The notes under the pieces: generated by a model
The model's database searches: none
What the model was told of the DNA's origin: nothing
The model's input: only the letters and a program-made list of their open reading frames with translations
NCBI GenBank assembly: GCA_941918925.1
Contig: OW799236.1
Coordinates: 74,366,465 to 74,430,464 of the forward strand
Source of the DNA: Phyto melanocephala
Lineage: Eukaryota > Arthropoda > Insecta > Diptera > Rhinophoridae
Direction of reading: 5' to 3'
Length of the DNA: 64,000 nucleotides
Translations under genes and position numbers: made by a program
Shown: positions 12,466-22,565 of the stretch, one piece after another
Position numbering within the stretch: the stretch's first letter is position 1
Layout of the letters: the number at the start of each line of letters is the position of its first letter

Positions 12466-13456
12466 GATGGGGTGCAATAACGCCTTACGAAATAAGGCCT
12501 TTAAGGCTTTATTTCTCAATGGAAAGTGAAATAAGGCCTTTATTTCCAAAAAGGTTTTATTGCACTTTGAAAGTGAAATAAAGCCGTAAAGGTCTTATTT
12601 CACTTAAATTTCTTTTCAAATGAAGCAATAAAATTTCTTATTCTTCTTATATTTTATTGAACAATTATAAAAAAATTTCATATTGACAAAAATTAATAGA
12701 ACATTATTAATTAATCCCACTTATGGAAACGAAATCACACCAAAATGAAAAAAAAATCACTTAATTCATTACACATTTTTGCATAAAAGCATACACAAAT
12801 ATTAATTTAACTGCAACAATATTGAAAATCTTTGCTTTATAAAGTTTTTCTGCGTGGCGGCCTGCGGCCGCTCTTAGGGGTTTTCTCCTCCATGGGACGC
12901 GGCAGGTGGCTTCGCTGAAAAAAGTTTCCCTGCGCGCGTCACACTACGAAAGATAATGAGACGCGCGCAGGAAAACTGTATTCAGCGAAGCCACCTGCCG
13001 CGTCCTATGGAGGAGAAAACCCCTAAGATCGGCCGCAGGCCGCCACGCAGAAAAACTGTATTAAGTGAGAATTAGGTGGCTTTTTCCTACGTAGTGCATA
13101 AAGTCCATGGACATTATGTCACTATTTGTGTGTCACAATGTTCATGGACATTATGACATGCCACCGAAAATATATACTTACATGTTCATTATGAGCAATA
13201 TGTATTATTAGTAGTTGTTTAAAGATATTGGATTGTTATCAACAACAACAAAAAACAATAAATTGAACAGCGTAACAAAAGAATCAAAAAATATAAAATA
13301 AAGGCTTTATTGCACCATTGGCTAAATTTCAATAAAGGCCTTATGTCACTTTCAAAGTGCAATAAAGCCTTTTCCGCAATAAAGACCTTATTTCTCAATT
13401 GGAAGTGAAATAAAGCCTTAAAGGCCTTATTTCGTAAGGCGTTATTGCACCCCACC
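12466..13456. mobile_element. TIR element with 8-bp target duplication and central foldback (family D)
   Basis: The TIRs begin GRTGGGGTGCAATAACGCC and extend, with gaps, for roughly 150 bases, built from short AATAAGGCCTTTA-type units. It is flanked by GATTTGTA on both sides (12458-12465 and 13457-13464), a perfect 8-bp duplication. The uninterrupted family C copy at 16365-16996 shows the same site with a single GATTTGTA, so the insertion and its length are directly proven within the window. An 8-bp duplication fits hAT (P-like elements also make 8). No coding capacity is seen. The middle holds the GC-rich hairpin described separately. Confidence 0.8.
12842..13057. repeat. GC-rich 98-bp-arm inverted repeat (hairpin)
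   Basis: The left arm 12842-12939 and right arm 12960-13057 pair along 98 positions with about five mismatches, around a 20-base loop. The arms are strongly GC-rich (for example GCGTGGCGGCCTGCGGCCG and GACGCGGCAGGTGGCTTCGC) in a surrounding that is far more AT-rich. The last part of the arm is itself partly repeated: GGAAAACTGTATTCAGCGAAG near 12970 and GAAAAACTGTATTAAGTGAG near 13050. No target duplication is evident at the arm ends, so it may be part of family D or a separate insertion. Function unknown. Confidence 0.85.
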
Positions 13457-14228
13457 GATTTGTACTGTGTTTCGTTTCGTTTCTTTTCGTTCACTGCATA
13501 AAACTGACAAAACTATATGAACGATTCTGAAATTTTGCAAACATGGCTTTTTGGTCAAAGTCTTCGTTATAACGGAAAATAGATGTGCCAAGCACACTTT
13601 TTTCTTTAAATTTTTATAAAAATATATTAGTCATATATATTAGCATTTATTCATCTTACACTGCGCCATTTATTGTACTGTAGCTAAATATAAGATAAAG
13701 ATGTAAAGATAGATGACTCTACTAGCAACTACTAGATGGCATGCTAACAACTTATGCTTATGTTCTCCTGAAATTATGCTCTATTAAAAATGGGAATTTA
13801 GGAAAATTTTGACCTAAGTAAAAAAAAATTATCTCTTAACATTATAAACAACTTATTTTCATGTACTAATGGCTAACAAATTTTAAAATTATACAAAACT
13901 TATTTCGTTTGAAAATCTTTTAAAAGCAAAATGTTATAGAAGTTTAAAAAACAAAATCTTACTAATAAATTTCCCGTTTAGAAAAATGCAGAGAATGTAT
14001 ATTTAAAATCACCCTGTGGCCCTTAAAATTTAACCTTAAATTCACTTTCTTCCTCTTAAATTCATGTAAATTCTCTATGAATAAAGATTTTGGAATACTA
14101 AAGGACTATATTGAAATATCTAAGTTGTGTTTATTAGCAGAAACTTTATTGACACGCGTATTTTAACGGCCACTTTCATTGAAAGACTAAATTTACGAAA
14201 ACATTTTACTAGCATACCGAAGTTATAA

Positions 14229-14500
14229 TGGGTGGTTTTATTTTAAGTGACTATGTTGATTTTGAATAAAATTATTATGAAATTATTATCATTTATTTTT
14301 ATAATGATAATATTTGTATGCCTCAATTATGTATGGAACAAAATATCGGCCAAATGCCCCCCCAACCTATGCGGCACACCACGATCCGATAGTCCAAATT
14401 TTCAATGACACTGTTAATGCTCGATTGTTGGGCACGATGATGAGTCGAGGTTGCTTGCTCTTTTGCCACGTTATCGTGAAAAACAGCAATAGCATATCTA
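14229..14500 (-). mobile_element. mariner remnant (family GGGTGGTTAAATTTTAAGGG), inside the INE-1-like element
   Basis: It begins at GGGTGGTTTTATTTTAAGTG next to a TA, a worn version of the end seen cleanly at 28230 and 63600. The minus strand encodes AVFHDNVAKEQATSTHHRAQ, matching the linker between the DNA-binding and catalytic domains of mariner-type transposases (the pattern AVxxxVxxxxxTSxxxRxQQL). The 198-codon minus frame 14323-14919 that contains this piece continues into unrelated sequence and is not a gene. The insertion point matches that in the INE-1-like copies at 28230 and 63600. Confidence 0.6.
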
Positions 14501-16196
14501 AAAATGGTCAAAAATGGTATCGCCCATATTTTCTGAGCATATTTGCTACATAATACTTTAAATAATTTAACTAAGTTGGGCCGCCGCAAGTTGTCGCTGT
14601 AGGTGAAATAAGAAGTAAACTGTTTCAACCTCATAGCGAAAACGAGAACATTTTTTTTCTTATTTTTTAAGTATGTAACAAATATGTGTGCAAAATGTGA
14701 ACAGAAATAAAAAACGGTTTCCAAATTTTTTTCACTGCAACGAAAAAATTCAAAAGGCGCCACTGTGAACCGATTAAGAAATGGGTTCATGGCTGAAGAA
14801 AATGTCCACGTTTGAACACCACTATTTTGGTGTAAGTTTAAAAAATTTTTACGCATTCGTAGGTTGTTATACGATCCATATTCGTAAGAGGCAAGCATTT
14901 CACTAAGAAAACTACACATTAGATGACAAATATTTAACAGCTAATAGCCATGCCAGATCGGCGGTATTGAAACCATTAAATGAATAGAATAATTTTAACA
15001 TACCTCCTACACGTCCAAATTAAAGTTTGTAAACTTGATCTTGTTGGTGAGTAAGGTTGAGAGAATATAGGGGCAGCAAAGATAATATTGTGCTAGCAAA
15101 TTCCGTTTGTTTTTCTCATTCAAACATTTATAGGCATAAACACATGATATTGTAGTCACACAAGTTAAAATTTGTCAAAAATAAAAATTTAATACAAATT
15201 TATTGGATTATTGTAAAATCGTAATTAAAGTTTAAGTTTATTGAATGTATTAAAATATATATTTGTTGTAAAGCGCATTAAAAAAACGAAAGCTTGTTAA
15301 TTATTAATATTATTAAAAAAAAAAAAAATAATAAAGATAAATGTTTACCTCTTTCCCAAAAATTAGCCTATATGATGAACTCGGTAACTGTATGTTGTAA
15401 ACAAAACAAAAAGTCAATATAGAAGCAAAAGAAGATATTTTAAAATTTATAAAATTATATCATTCCCATCCACTTTTGTGGTATATGAATGATAAATGGG
15501 ACAGGCGTAACGATTTAAAAAGCATAAGTGGTGGGTATGACGGTAATTAGAATAAGAAAAAAAAAACATAAATAAGGGAAGCACATACTTATTCAGTTCA
15601 AGTCGCTCGTCATTTTAATTTAATTTTTTTAATTTACGCCGAATATAGTGTGTGAGCAATGAAGATGAAAATATTGTCGTTCCACAAAATCCTTAATAAA
15701 AACTTTTTTTTTCATCCGATTTTTTTTCAAATTACGTTTAAAATGTTGGTAATTAAATAAGCTATATTGTGAAAAAATAAAACATCGTTACTATAACGTA
15801 GAAAAAAACGAAGGAAAAATGAAAAATTTTGAAAAAAACCTAAAAAATAGGCAAATTTTGAACTTTAAGATGTCATAAGTCAGCCTTTCGGTTGGGTTCC
15901 ACAAGGGTTTGAGTGGGACCATACACCGAAAAACACAAAAGTACCGTTGTCTAAAAACGGTACTTAGAAAAAAAAACATTACAGCGTTTTTCGTGTTCAG
16001 GAGGTCCCAATTAACTTATCTAGGCATGTGGCGTTCTTGGTATTTTTCCGAATTGAAAATTTGTAAAGCAGTGTAATTCAGGAATTTCTCAAATAAAAAA
16101 AGTTTTTAAGCTTTAAAAACTCTTTGGAGTGTTCACGCATTCGTGAGTTCATTGTATAAATAATTTTACTTTAAATCTTTCATATATCCTTAACTT
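14501..16196. other. Non-coding stretch; weak core-promoter look-alike only
   Basis: No supported gene. Around 15567-15600 a CATAAATAAGG box is followed after about 27 bases by TTCAGTTCAAGTCGCTCG, the spacing of an insect TATA box and initiator. No open frame follows, so I do not call a promoter. Confidence 0.4.
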
Positions 16197-16197
16197 T

Positions 16198-17745
16198 TTA
16201 TACCCTTCACCTGTGGTGCATAAGGGTATATATAGCTTTGTCATTCCGTTTGTAATTTTTACAATTTTCATTTCCGACCCCATAAATATTTTCTGAAAGC
16301 TTATGAATATAGGAGTCGATTAAGCCCTGACCGTCTGCCCGTCTGTCCTTGTGTTAGTTGAAATCAGTGAACGAAAAGAAACGAAACGAAACACAGTACA
16401 AATCATCTAAGTCAGAAACTTTTCAATTTTCATGAATCGTTTTGTTTGCGAGCAAAACAAAACCACAAACTTTTCAATGCAAAAGAGCATAAACAAAACA
16501 ATTCGGGTTTTGTACTTAGGCTTTGCTTTAACGGTATGTTTCGTTTGAGCACGAAACAAGAATGAAACGTTTGCAAACGTTTGCAGAACAAAAAGGGTAT
16601 AACAATCATAATAACAATGCACCATTACCAATTCGCAAACTATAGTCAGTGACTTCATATCGTTATTAGGATCATAAAATTAATGTAGGTAGGTAAAATG
16701 TTAAAAAATTCTCAACAACAAGCAGCAATAAACATGTAGATTTTCTCATGTAAAGAGCAAATCAATCAGCAAACGTTTTAAAACGTTTGCAGAAAGTATT
16801 GTACTGTATTGTTTTGCATGTTACATATTGAAGCTGAGTACTTTTCGATTCTGGTTTTGTTTGCACTCAAAATAAACAATACAAAACAAAATGCATGTAC
16901 CGTTATCCAGGGTTTTGTTTCGTTTTGTTTTCCCTCTCTGAAATGATCGAAACAAAACTATTGGAAACGTTTCCTTTTGTTTGTTTTCGTACTCTGGTTG
17001 AAATCAACTTTTAGAAGCAACTATGTTCCTCAGATCAGTGTATAGTATCAATCTTTTGGATATATCCGGGAATAAATCGCTAGTGACAATCGCCTTATAA
17101 CTTTCTGAGATATGAACAAATAAACACGACTGCCTCTGTTTTTTTCTCATACTTTTACCACCAAAATTAAAATTTTTCAGCCATAGAATAATTTATAGGT
17201 ACCTTTGTCACTTTTTGAAGATATAATATTCCTCTAGGGATTTACGGGGAAAATTTTTAATAAAGCATGCTCTAATCGGTAAAGTAATAGGCAAAAAAAT
17301 TTTTTTCAAATATATATGCCAAAAATTTACAAACGAAAATCAATTTTTTTTAGCTTCTAGACAACCGAGAGAGTCAACATTAGTATCATCTGAAAGGAAT
17401 TGACTAGCGCAATATAAGCACTATAAAAAAATTAAAATTCATGTTGGCCACCACTACGAAATGGCGGACAATAAATTTATATATGGGTCAAATCTATATT
17501 TTAAAATGTAACTTTTATAACCCTATCAATATGGGTATCAAATTAAAGGGCTTGACTAGTAGAATACAGTTAACTACGTAAAAATTGAAAATCAAGGATG
17601 GCGTCGGAAATAATGAGAAAAAATGACGTATAACATGAAATATATGTTAAGCTACGATGTGGGATTATACCTACATATGTATGTTCATGATGGTGAAGGG
17701 TTTTATTATGAGATTCGGCACGGGGGAATATAGCACTCTTACTTG
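16198..17745 (+). mobile_element. INE-1/DINE-1-like element, second subfamily, with nested hAT-like copy
   Basis: The start TATACCCTTCACCTGTGG is followed by GTCATTCCGTTTGTAA, GACCCCATAAA and CCGTCTGCCCGTCTGTCC. The end near 17745 is GAAGGGTTTTATTATGAGATTCGGCACGG followed by ATATAGCACTCTTACTTG. The terminal ATTCGGCAC...GAATATAGC segment forms the small 3' hairpin seen at the end of other copies (for example 29693). The element is interrupted at 16365-16996. It is a different subfamily from the CCGCCACC copies. Confidence 0.65.
16365..16996 (-). mobile_element. hAT-like element (family C, copy 2), uninterrupted
   Basis: It is a 632-base copy with ends CAGTGAACGAAAAGAAAC and (reverse complement of the right end) CAGAGTACGAAAACAAAC, flanked by a perfect 8-bp duplication GTTGAAAT at 16357-16364 and 16997-17004. 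It is nearly identical to copy 1 in opposite orientation, implying recent activity of the family. It lacks the family D insertion and so supplies the empty site. The interior has several CAAACGTTTGC palindromes, possible subterminal binding sites (inference). No transposase is encoded. Confidence 0.85.
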
Positions 17746-18750
17746 TTTATTATATCTTTAAAAATATTTATCTACAATTCTCAGCGATACATGGACGCCT
17801 ATGGCAAATACAAAAGTAGAAAAAAACTCAATTAAATTGTATTTATTCTCTTTCCTTTGAGCTCAAGTAGATTAGTTTTCTAGTTAAAATTTCTGCTTGT
17901 GATCCAGAGTAAAACTTTTATTTTTATTTTTTATATCAAAACTCATTGTAAAATATAATTTAATTGGGTTGTATGAAGAAAGTAAACGGAACCACAATTA
18001 ATTATTATTCAATTTCAATAAATAACTTCTCCCTCCATAATCGCCTTTAGTTTACAAAAAGCAGCCTCAAAGCAAACATCCCCGCAAAACTGAAAAATAA
18101 TAAAAATAAACCAAAGTAAAAATCATTGAGATGAGTAAAGCTTTTTATTCTTTTTATGCCATTTTCTGTCATTCATGTCTTTCCCTTGTTTTCTATTGAT
18201 TATAATTTATTGCATATCTTATTAGAAAAAATACCCCTCATGTAGTATCCTTAAAGTTTTTGCTTATTTTTTTTTGTTTTCAGCCTTTTTTCGTCTAATA
18301 TTTAAATAAACTTTTTTCAATTGAATTTTTTTCATAAACCACCACCCTAAAAAATATGAAAAAATAATGGTTGTATTCGATACGCAGTTGACAATTGAAA
18401 GATTTATAGCATTTACGATATTTTAAATATTTTTAGTGTACCAAACTACGTCAAAAATTTTCTCTGAACAAAATTAAAACAAATAGATTTTTAACAACAG
18501 TGAAATAGAAACAACAAATATTTCATACAACGATCCTATTTTCATTGGCTGATGGTAGTGTCCCTTTAATTTGTAGTTACCTTGTTCTTTCCTGTAACGA
18601 GTATAGATTTATACTTTATTTATCCCCTCTATTTTTTTTCGCTTTAGTAAAAATTACTGGTCTATAATAAATATTTATTATGACACATTTGGCTGGACAA
18701 GAGATTTGAAAAGGAGTTCTTTCCTTGAATTTGAAAATTTAATTTAGCGA
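17746..18750. other. AT-rich non-coding stretch, nothing recognised
   Basis: No supported coding region or paired repeat. Confidence 0.5.
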
Positions 18751-20703
18751 ACTTTATTTGGCTGTGCTGAATTTTTGATACCCACCACCAATTTTGTGTA
18801 CTTTTATAGCACACAATTTATTGTTTTGTTATTAACAGTAATATTTTTTCTCTAGAATATCTATTACATTCTTTGTGTTACTTCGATTTGCTATTAATTT
18901 AATTTCTTACAATAAAACCTTAAGTATTTCTACATTAGAAATTATACTACTGACTCTTTTTTAACACAACGTTCAATCTTGACGGAAAGATTATAAATTG
19001 GTAGCCAGATGTAGCTTAAAAACAATATTAGCTTTATTTGAGCATGGAACCTCCTGCTTTTTAAATAATATTGTTACGTTTATACGTTTTATAAATGTTG
19101 GATTGTTTCCTTTAAATATACTTTGAGTTCTTTTATTGCAATCAAAAACAGTTGAAATTCGTTATAAAATTAAGAGCACTTTATTTACTTAAACACACTA
19201 AAAGATTGCTTTAATATCACTTTACTTATGTATTTCACTAATTGTTATACACCTTTATTATCAAACACACTTTGATACGCACCTTACAAGCTCTACTGTA
19301 ATACTAATCATGTTAGCTGTGTTGTTCGCCTATTTTTAGTAACATAGTGGTGTTCGGTAACATTCGACAAAGTTCTCGTATCTACATTCTAGTACATTCG
19401 AAAACCGTTACATTTAAATTAAGACGTTAAGTAATATGCAGGAATAATAGAAGTGTCTAAAAGTATGCTACACATAATAACAAACATCATGTTCGAACAA
19501 CCAGCGAAATAAACTAATACAAATAAAACTACAGTAACTTTAATTACTACAACTAAAATAAATTATAATGTAAATTAAGCTATTTAAAAATAAATCTGTA
19601 ACAATATAATTAAATTATAAATGTTTGAAATTTATTAATTTATTTTTTTTAATTTTTTTGTTAATATAGCAATAATATGAATTTGAGCTAAATAAAGATA
19701 AAGCGTTATATGGGAGACTGATTGTATAATCAACCAAAAAGCTACATATGCGAAATTTCATGAGCTTTTGCGTTTTATTGATAGCAGAATATGTGAGAAG
19801 TGGGCGTTAAGATGGCATGTCAATGTAACTTCTGCTAATCAACTTAACTTAGATATTTAAATATAGAGTCCTTTATTCTTTTAGATCTTTTGTACGTAGA
19901 GAAATTATTTTTATGAATTTATTATAAAGCTTTATATAGAAGTTAGACGTTAAAGTAAGCGTGTCACCTTCATTTTTTGGAATTAATAATTATATTGGCC
20001 AAAAAGATAATAAAATTGCGAAATTTCATTATCATACTTTTAAGTCTTTCGCCTTTATGAGCTTTAATATTTCATTAATGGTAAATTATGTAAAAAGGAG
20101 GCGTGTCAAAGTTATTTCCTTTCATAAGTTCAACTTAGATATTTCAATATAGAGTCCTTTATTCTGCAGCAATCATTATCCATAGAGACAAAGTTAAAGT
20201 GTTTGTGGTCGTGTCGCTTTAATAACATTGATCAGTAACATATATACAAAATTCATCATCATGCATCTAATTCTTACGGTTTTTTCGAGTTTTTAAATTT
20301 CACTTACAGTAGATTAAATGAAAAGTTAAGGCATTATGGAAGGCAAATAAAAGTAGTTTCTGCTTATAAATTCAACTTAGATATTTTAATATAGTCCTTT
20401 TTTTCTTTTTAAATCTTTGTCCATGGAAAAATTATATGAACTTAAAAGAAAAGGAAGAAATATTTTTTTAGAAATATAAATGCGAAGTTTAATCACTATA
20501 CGTTAATAAGTTAAGACATAATTCCCCTCAATTTTTCGTTTCGAGCTCTATCGTGCTTTCAAAAGACGGACATATGGACATAACTAGATCGTCCTTTTTT
20601 AGACTCAGATACTTTATAGGGCTTAAAATGGATATTCCGATGTGTTACAAATAGAATGACAAAATGCATATATTTCCATTTTTTTTGGTGGTGGGAATAA
20701 AAA
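18751..20703 (-). mobile_element. INE-1/DINE-1-like element (minus orientation), with an LTR-like insertion
   Basis: In minus orientation it starts at the right with the TATTCCCACCACC end (about 20700) and runs through the GACAAAATG, GCCC[TA]ATAAAG and TTTTGAAAGCACG-type blocks to ACCCACCACC at about 18779 and the worn 3' hairpin GGCTGTGCTGAATTTTT at about 18760. The conserved tract TGTACTTTTATAGCACACAA at 18796-18815 is uninterrupted here and is the empty site for the insertions at 34392 and 37036. The LTR-like block 19072-19412 lies inside. Confidence 0.65.
19072..19412 (-). mobile_element. Candidate solo LTR
   Basis: On the minus strand a 341-base block begins TGTAACGGTTTTCGAATG and ends ATAAACGTAACA, so it has TG...CA ends with inverted TGTAAC/GTTACA termini. 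AATAAA-type signals lie in its second half. A shorter related block at 33834-34035 shares both the 5' part (GTAACATAGTGGTG complement) and the end (ATAAACGTCACA). No internal retroelement sequence flanks it, so it would be a solo LTR. A 4-5 bp target duplication is not clear, which lowers confidence. Gypsy or BEL origin cannot be decided. Confidence 0.45.
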
Positions 20704-21865
20704 TACGAAAAAGTGCCTTTTTGGTCCTCCATAACATTCTGATAACACTGGTCTGCAACAAAAGTCGCCTTTGAAAAATATATGTGAACTATACGGTTTT
20801 CAGTTTTTTTTTTCTATCGGCCCCAGATTTGTTTATAGGCGTGCCTAATATTTCGCCCATAACAAGGCGGCATCAGCATAACATTTCATTATAAGTTGAG
20901 CATGATTATTTCGACGATTTAACAAGAGTCGACAAATGCAAGTGAATTTTTCTCCGGTTTTTAAAAGTGAATAACAACAAAACATATAATATATGGAAAA
21001 TAACAAAATACAAAATTTAAATTTTTTGGACAAAAAATATTTATTTTCTTCATACATTTATTTATATGTAACTGCGAAACTGTGCGAAATGTTCTATGAA
21101 CAGATTAAAGGAATTGTAATTGTTAATTTTTTTAAATTTGTTTCAGCTTATTCGGACTAGTGGCTCTCAAGTTTTGACAAAGAAAAGAGCCGTAAACGAG
21201 ACATATTCCCATATGCGATACTTACTAATTTCAAAATAAATTTTAAATTATTATTTGATGTACCATGACCAAACTAATGGTGCAGAAGTTCTTCTTTTTG
21301 GGTCTACTTTCATAAACAAATATCAGAATTGTCTTCCGAATTAACCACCTAAAAAATGTTGTACTGTGTTATATATATGTCACATGCTTTAAACAAGATG
21401 GTATTGGTCTTAACAATGTTCATTTTACACCAAGCCAAGGTATTTTTGTTGTACTTTAAATATTACATTTTTGAACTCTCTATTTGTATTACATTTCAAT
21501 TTTAAATTTAAGGCTATAAGTTCAATGCGATAATGACAGAATATCAAGGAAAAGTTAGTCATCCGATACTAGCTGAGCTTCATTTGGAAGTTACATAGAG
21601 TACAAAAAAGAGTTTTTAACCGTTGAATAAAAAAAGACTGCGGTCCGCTTATTTTTTGAAAAGATTACAATAACTTTTCAAGAAAGTCTGTATTATTTTT
21701 TGGTTTAGCAGATAAACCGATTTTACCCATTTTTATTTGTTTTGTACCACCTTAAATTTCTATACATCAGAAGGGGAACTCACTATCCAAATTACATATT
21801 TCTAGCATTTTGTATTAGAGTTGTGCGATGATGAATCAGTCAGCCATTCATATTGCCTTTTTATA
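20704..21865. other. Non-coding stretch, nothing recognised
   Basis: No supported gene or paired repeat. The 70-codon minus frame at 20845-21057 is low-complexity and unassigned. Confidence 0.45.
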
Positions 21866-22565
21866 AAGGGTGTTTTTTAAGGAGGTATGGAAATTTGAAA
21901 TCAAATAAAACAAAGATACATATTTTTAAATGACATGAAATTAATTTGTTCGAAAGATAATTTCCTGGAATTATAATTTTAATATGACTTTTGGCATATG
22001 AGCACCACGGCTGGCTTGGACGTAATCTAATCTTGATATAAAATTTTCGATGACATTTTCCATTATTATGCGGCCGAATATCAGCTACAATGCTTCCTCC
22101 AAGTAGTTAATAATTTTGGGCTTAATGGCGTAGATTAGCTTTTTCACATATACGCACGATATTGGAAGCAAATTCACGGGTCCGAAATGTGAAACTATAC
22201 GGTTATCAAAAGTTTCCTTCCTGCACATCATGAATGTTCAATTGATTAACGAAAAAGTCAGTAATCATTGCTCTTAAGTGGTCATCATTGACTGACTCAG
22301 TTTTTCTGGATGTGACGATGTCTCAACATATACTTGAGGATTATCCTCACTCTTAATACGACAGCTATTTTATTGACGTATCCATTAACAAAAAAGTGAG
22401 CTTAATCGCTGAACAAATATTATTGCTGTTAATGCGTCAGTCTATTTATGTTAAAACGCTAAACCAAACCAAAAAGAAATCACTCTATATTGGACATAGC
22501 GGCAGCTAGTTAAAAAGTGTTGCCAACTTAAAAAAAATAAAGAATATTTTTTCCAGATTCAATAA
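21866..22565 (-). pseudogene. DD41D-type mariner remnant
   Basis: The left end AAGGGTGTTTTTTAAGGAGG next to TATA resembles the TIR of the mariner at 48481. The minus strand gives ENFISRLDYVQASRGAHMPK near 21985-22045, the C-terminal end of the same transposase type. At about 22365-22425 it gives FVNGYVNKIAVV, the segment after the first catalytic Asp; the preceding FSDEAHF motif has become FSD-stop-AHF. Many stops and frameshifts lie between them, so it is an old dead copy. The right boundary is approximate; a GTTGCCAACTT-like stretch near 22526 corresponds to the 5' untranslated region of the 48481 element. Confidence 0.65.

Larger units (their letters stand above)
11863..13496 (+). mobile_element. 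hAT-like element (family C, copy 1), containing a nested element
   Basis: The ends are CAGAGTAGGAAAACAAAC and, reverse-complemented at the other side, CAGTGAACGAAAAGAAAC. Flanking 8-base sequences are AATAAAAC (11855-11862) and CATAAAAC (13497-13504), a target-site duplication with one mismatch. CAGWG ends and an 8-bp duplication point to the hAT superfamily. Without the nested insertion at 12466-13456 the element is about 635 bases, the same as copy 2 at 16365-16996, which is nearly identical and in opposite orientation. An 83-codon open frame (12204-12455) is shared with copy 2, but it spans the CAAACGTTTGC-repeat region, matches nothing I know, and is not called a gene. Confidence 0.75.
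10616..14228 (+). mobile_element. INE-1/DINE-1-like (Helentron-type) element, composite, with nested insertions
   Basis: The start TATACCCGCCACCAAAAAAA is followed by GTCATTCCGTTTGTAACACA, GACCCCATAAAGTATATAT, a GTCCGTCTGTCCGTCTG block and a GAAAGCACGATAGAGGTCGC block. This arrangement is characteristic of INE-1/DINE-1-like repeats of flies (recalled, not searched). Further in are repeats of about 250 bases with CCACGCCCACTTTTACGCCC and CCTCCCATATAACG. The element is split by the hAT-like insertion at 11863-13496, after which INE-1 sequence resumes (GATTCTGAAATTTTGCAAAC at about 13523). The block 13620-14035 is not INE-1: it matches, in inverted orientation, material at 28585-28790 and ends in a mariner-like GGCCCTTAAAATTTAAC end. 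INE-1 material returns at 14036-14228. No 3' hairpin end is seen for this copy. Confidence 0.7.

Noticed and set aside
14323..14919. 198-codon minus-strand open frame
   Set aside because: Only about 40 residues match a mariner linker; the rest is unrelated, Phe-rich sequence across a repeat junction. Not a gene.
15567..15610. Possible core promoter (CATAAATAAGG, then TCAGTTCAAGTCGCTCG)
   Set aside because: Spacing fits an insect promoter, but no open frame, exon or retroelement 5' end can be shown downstream.
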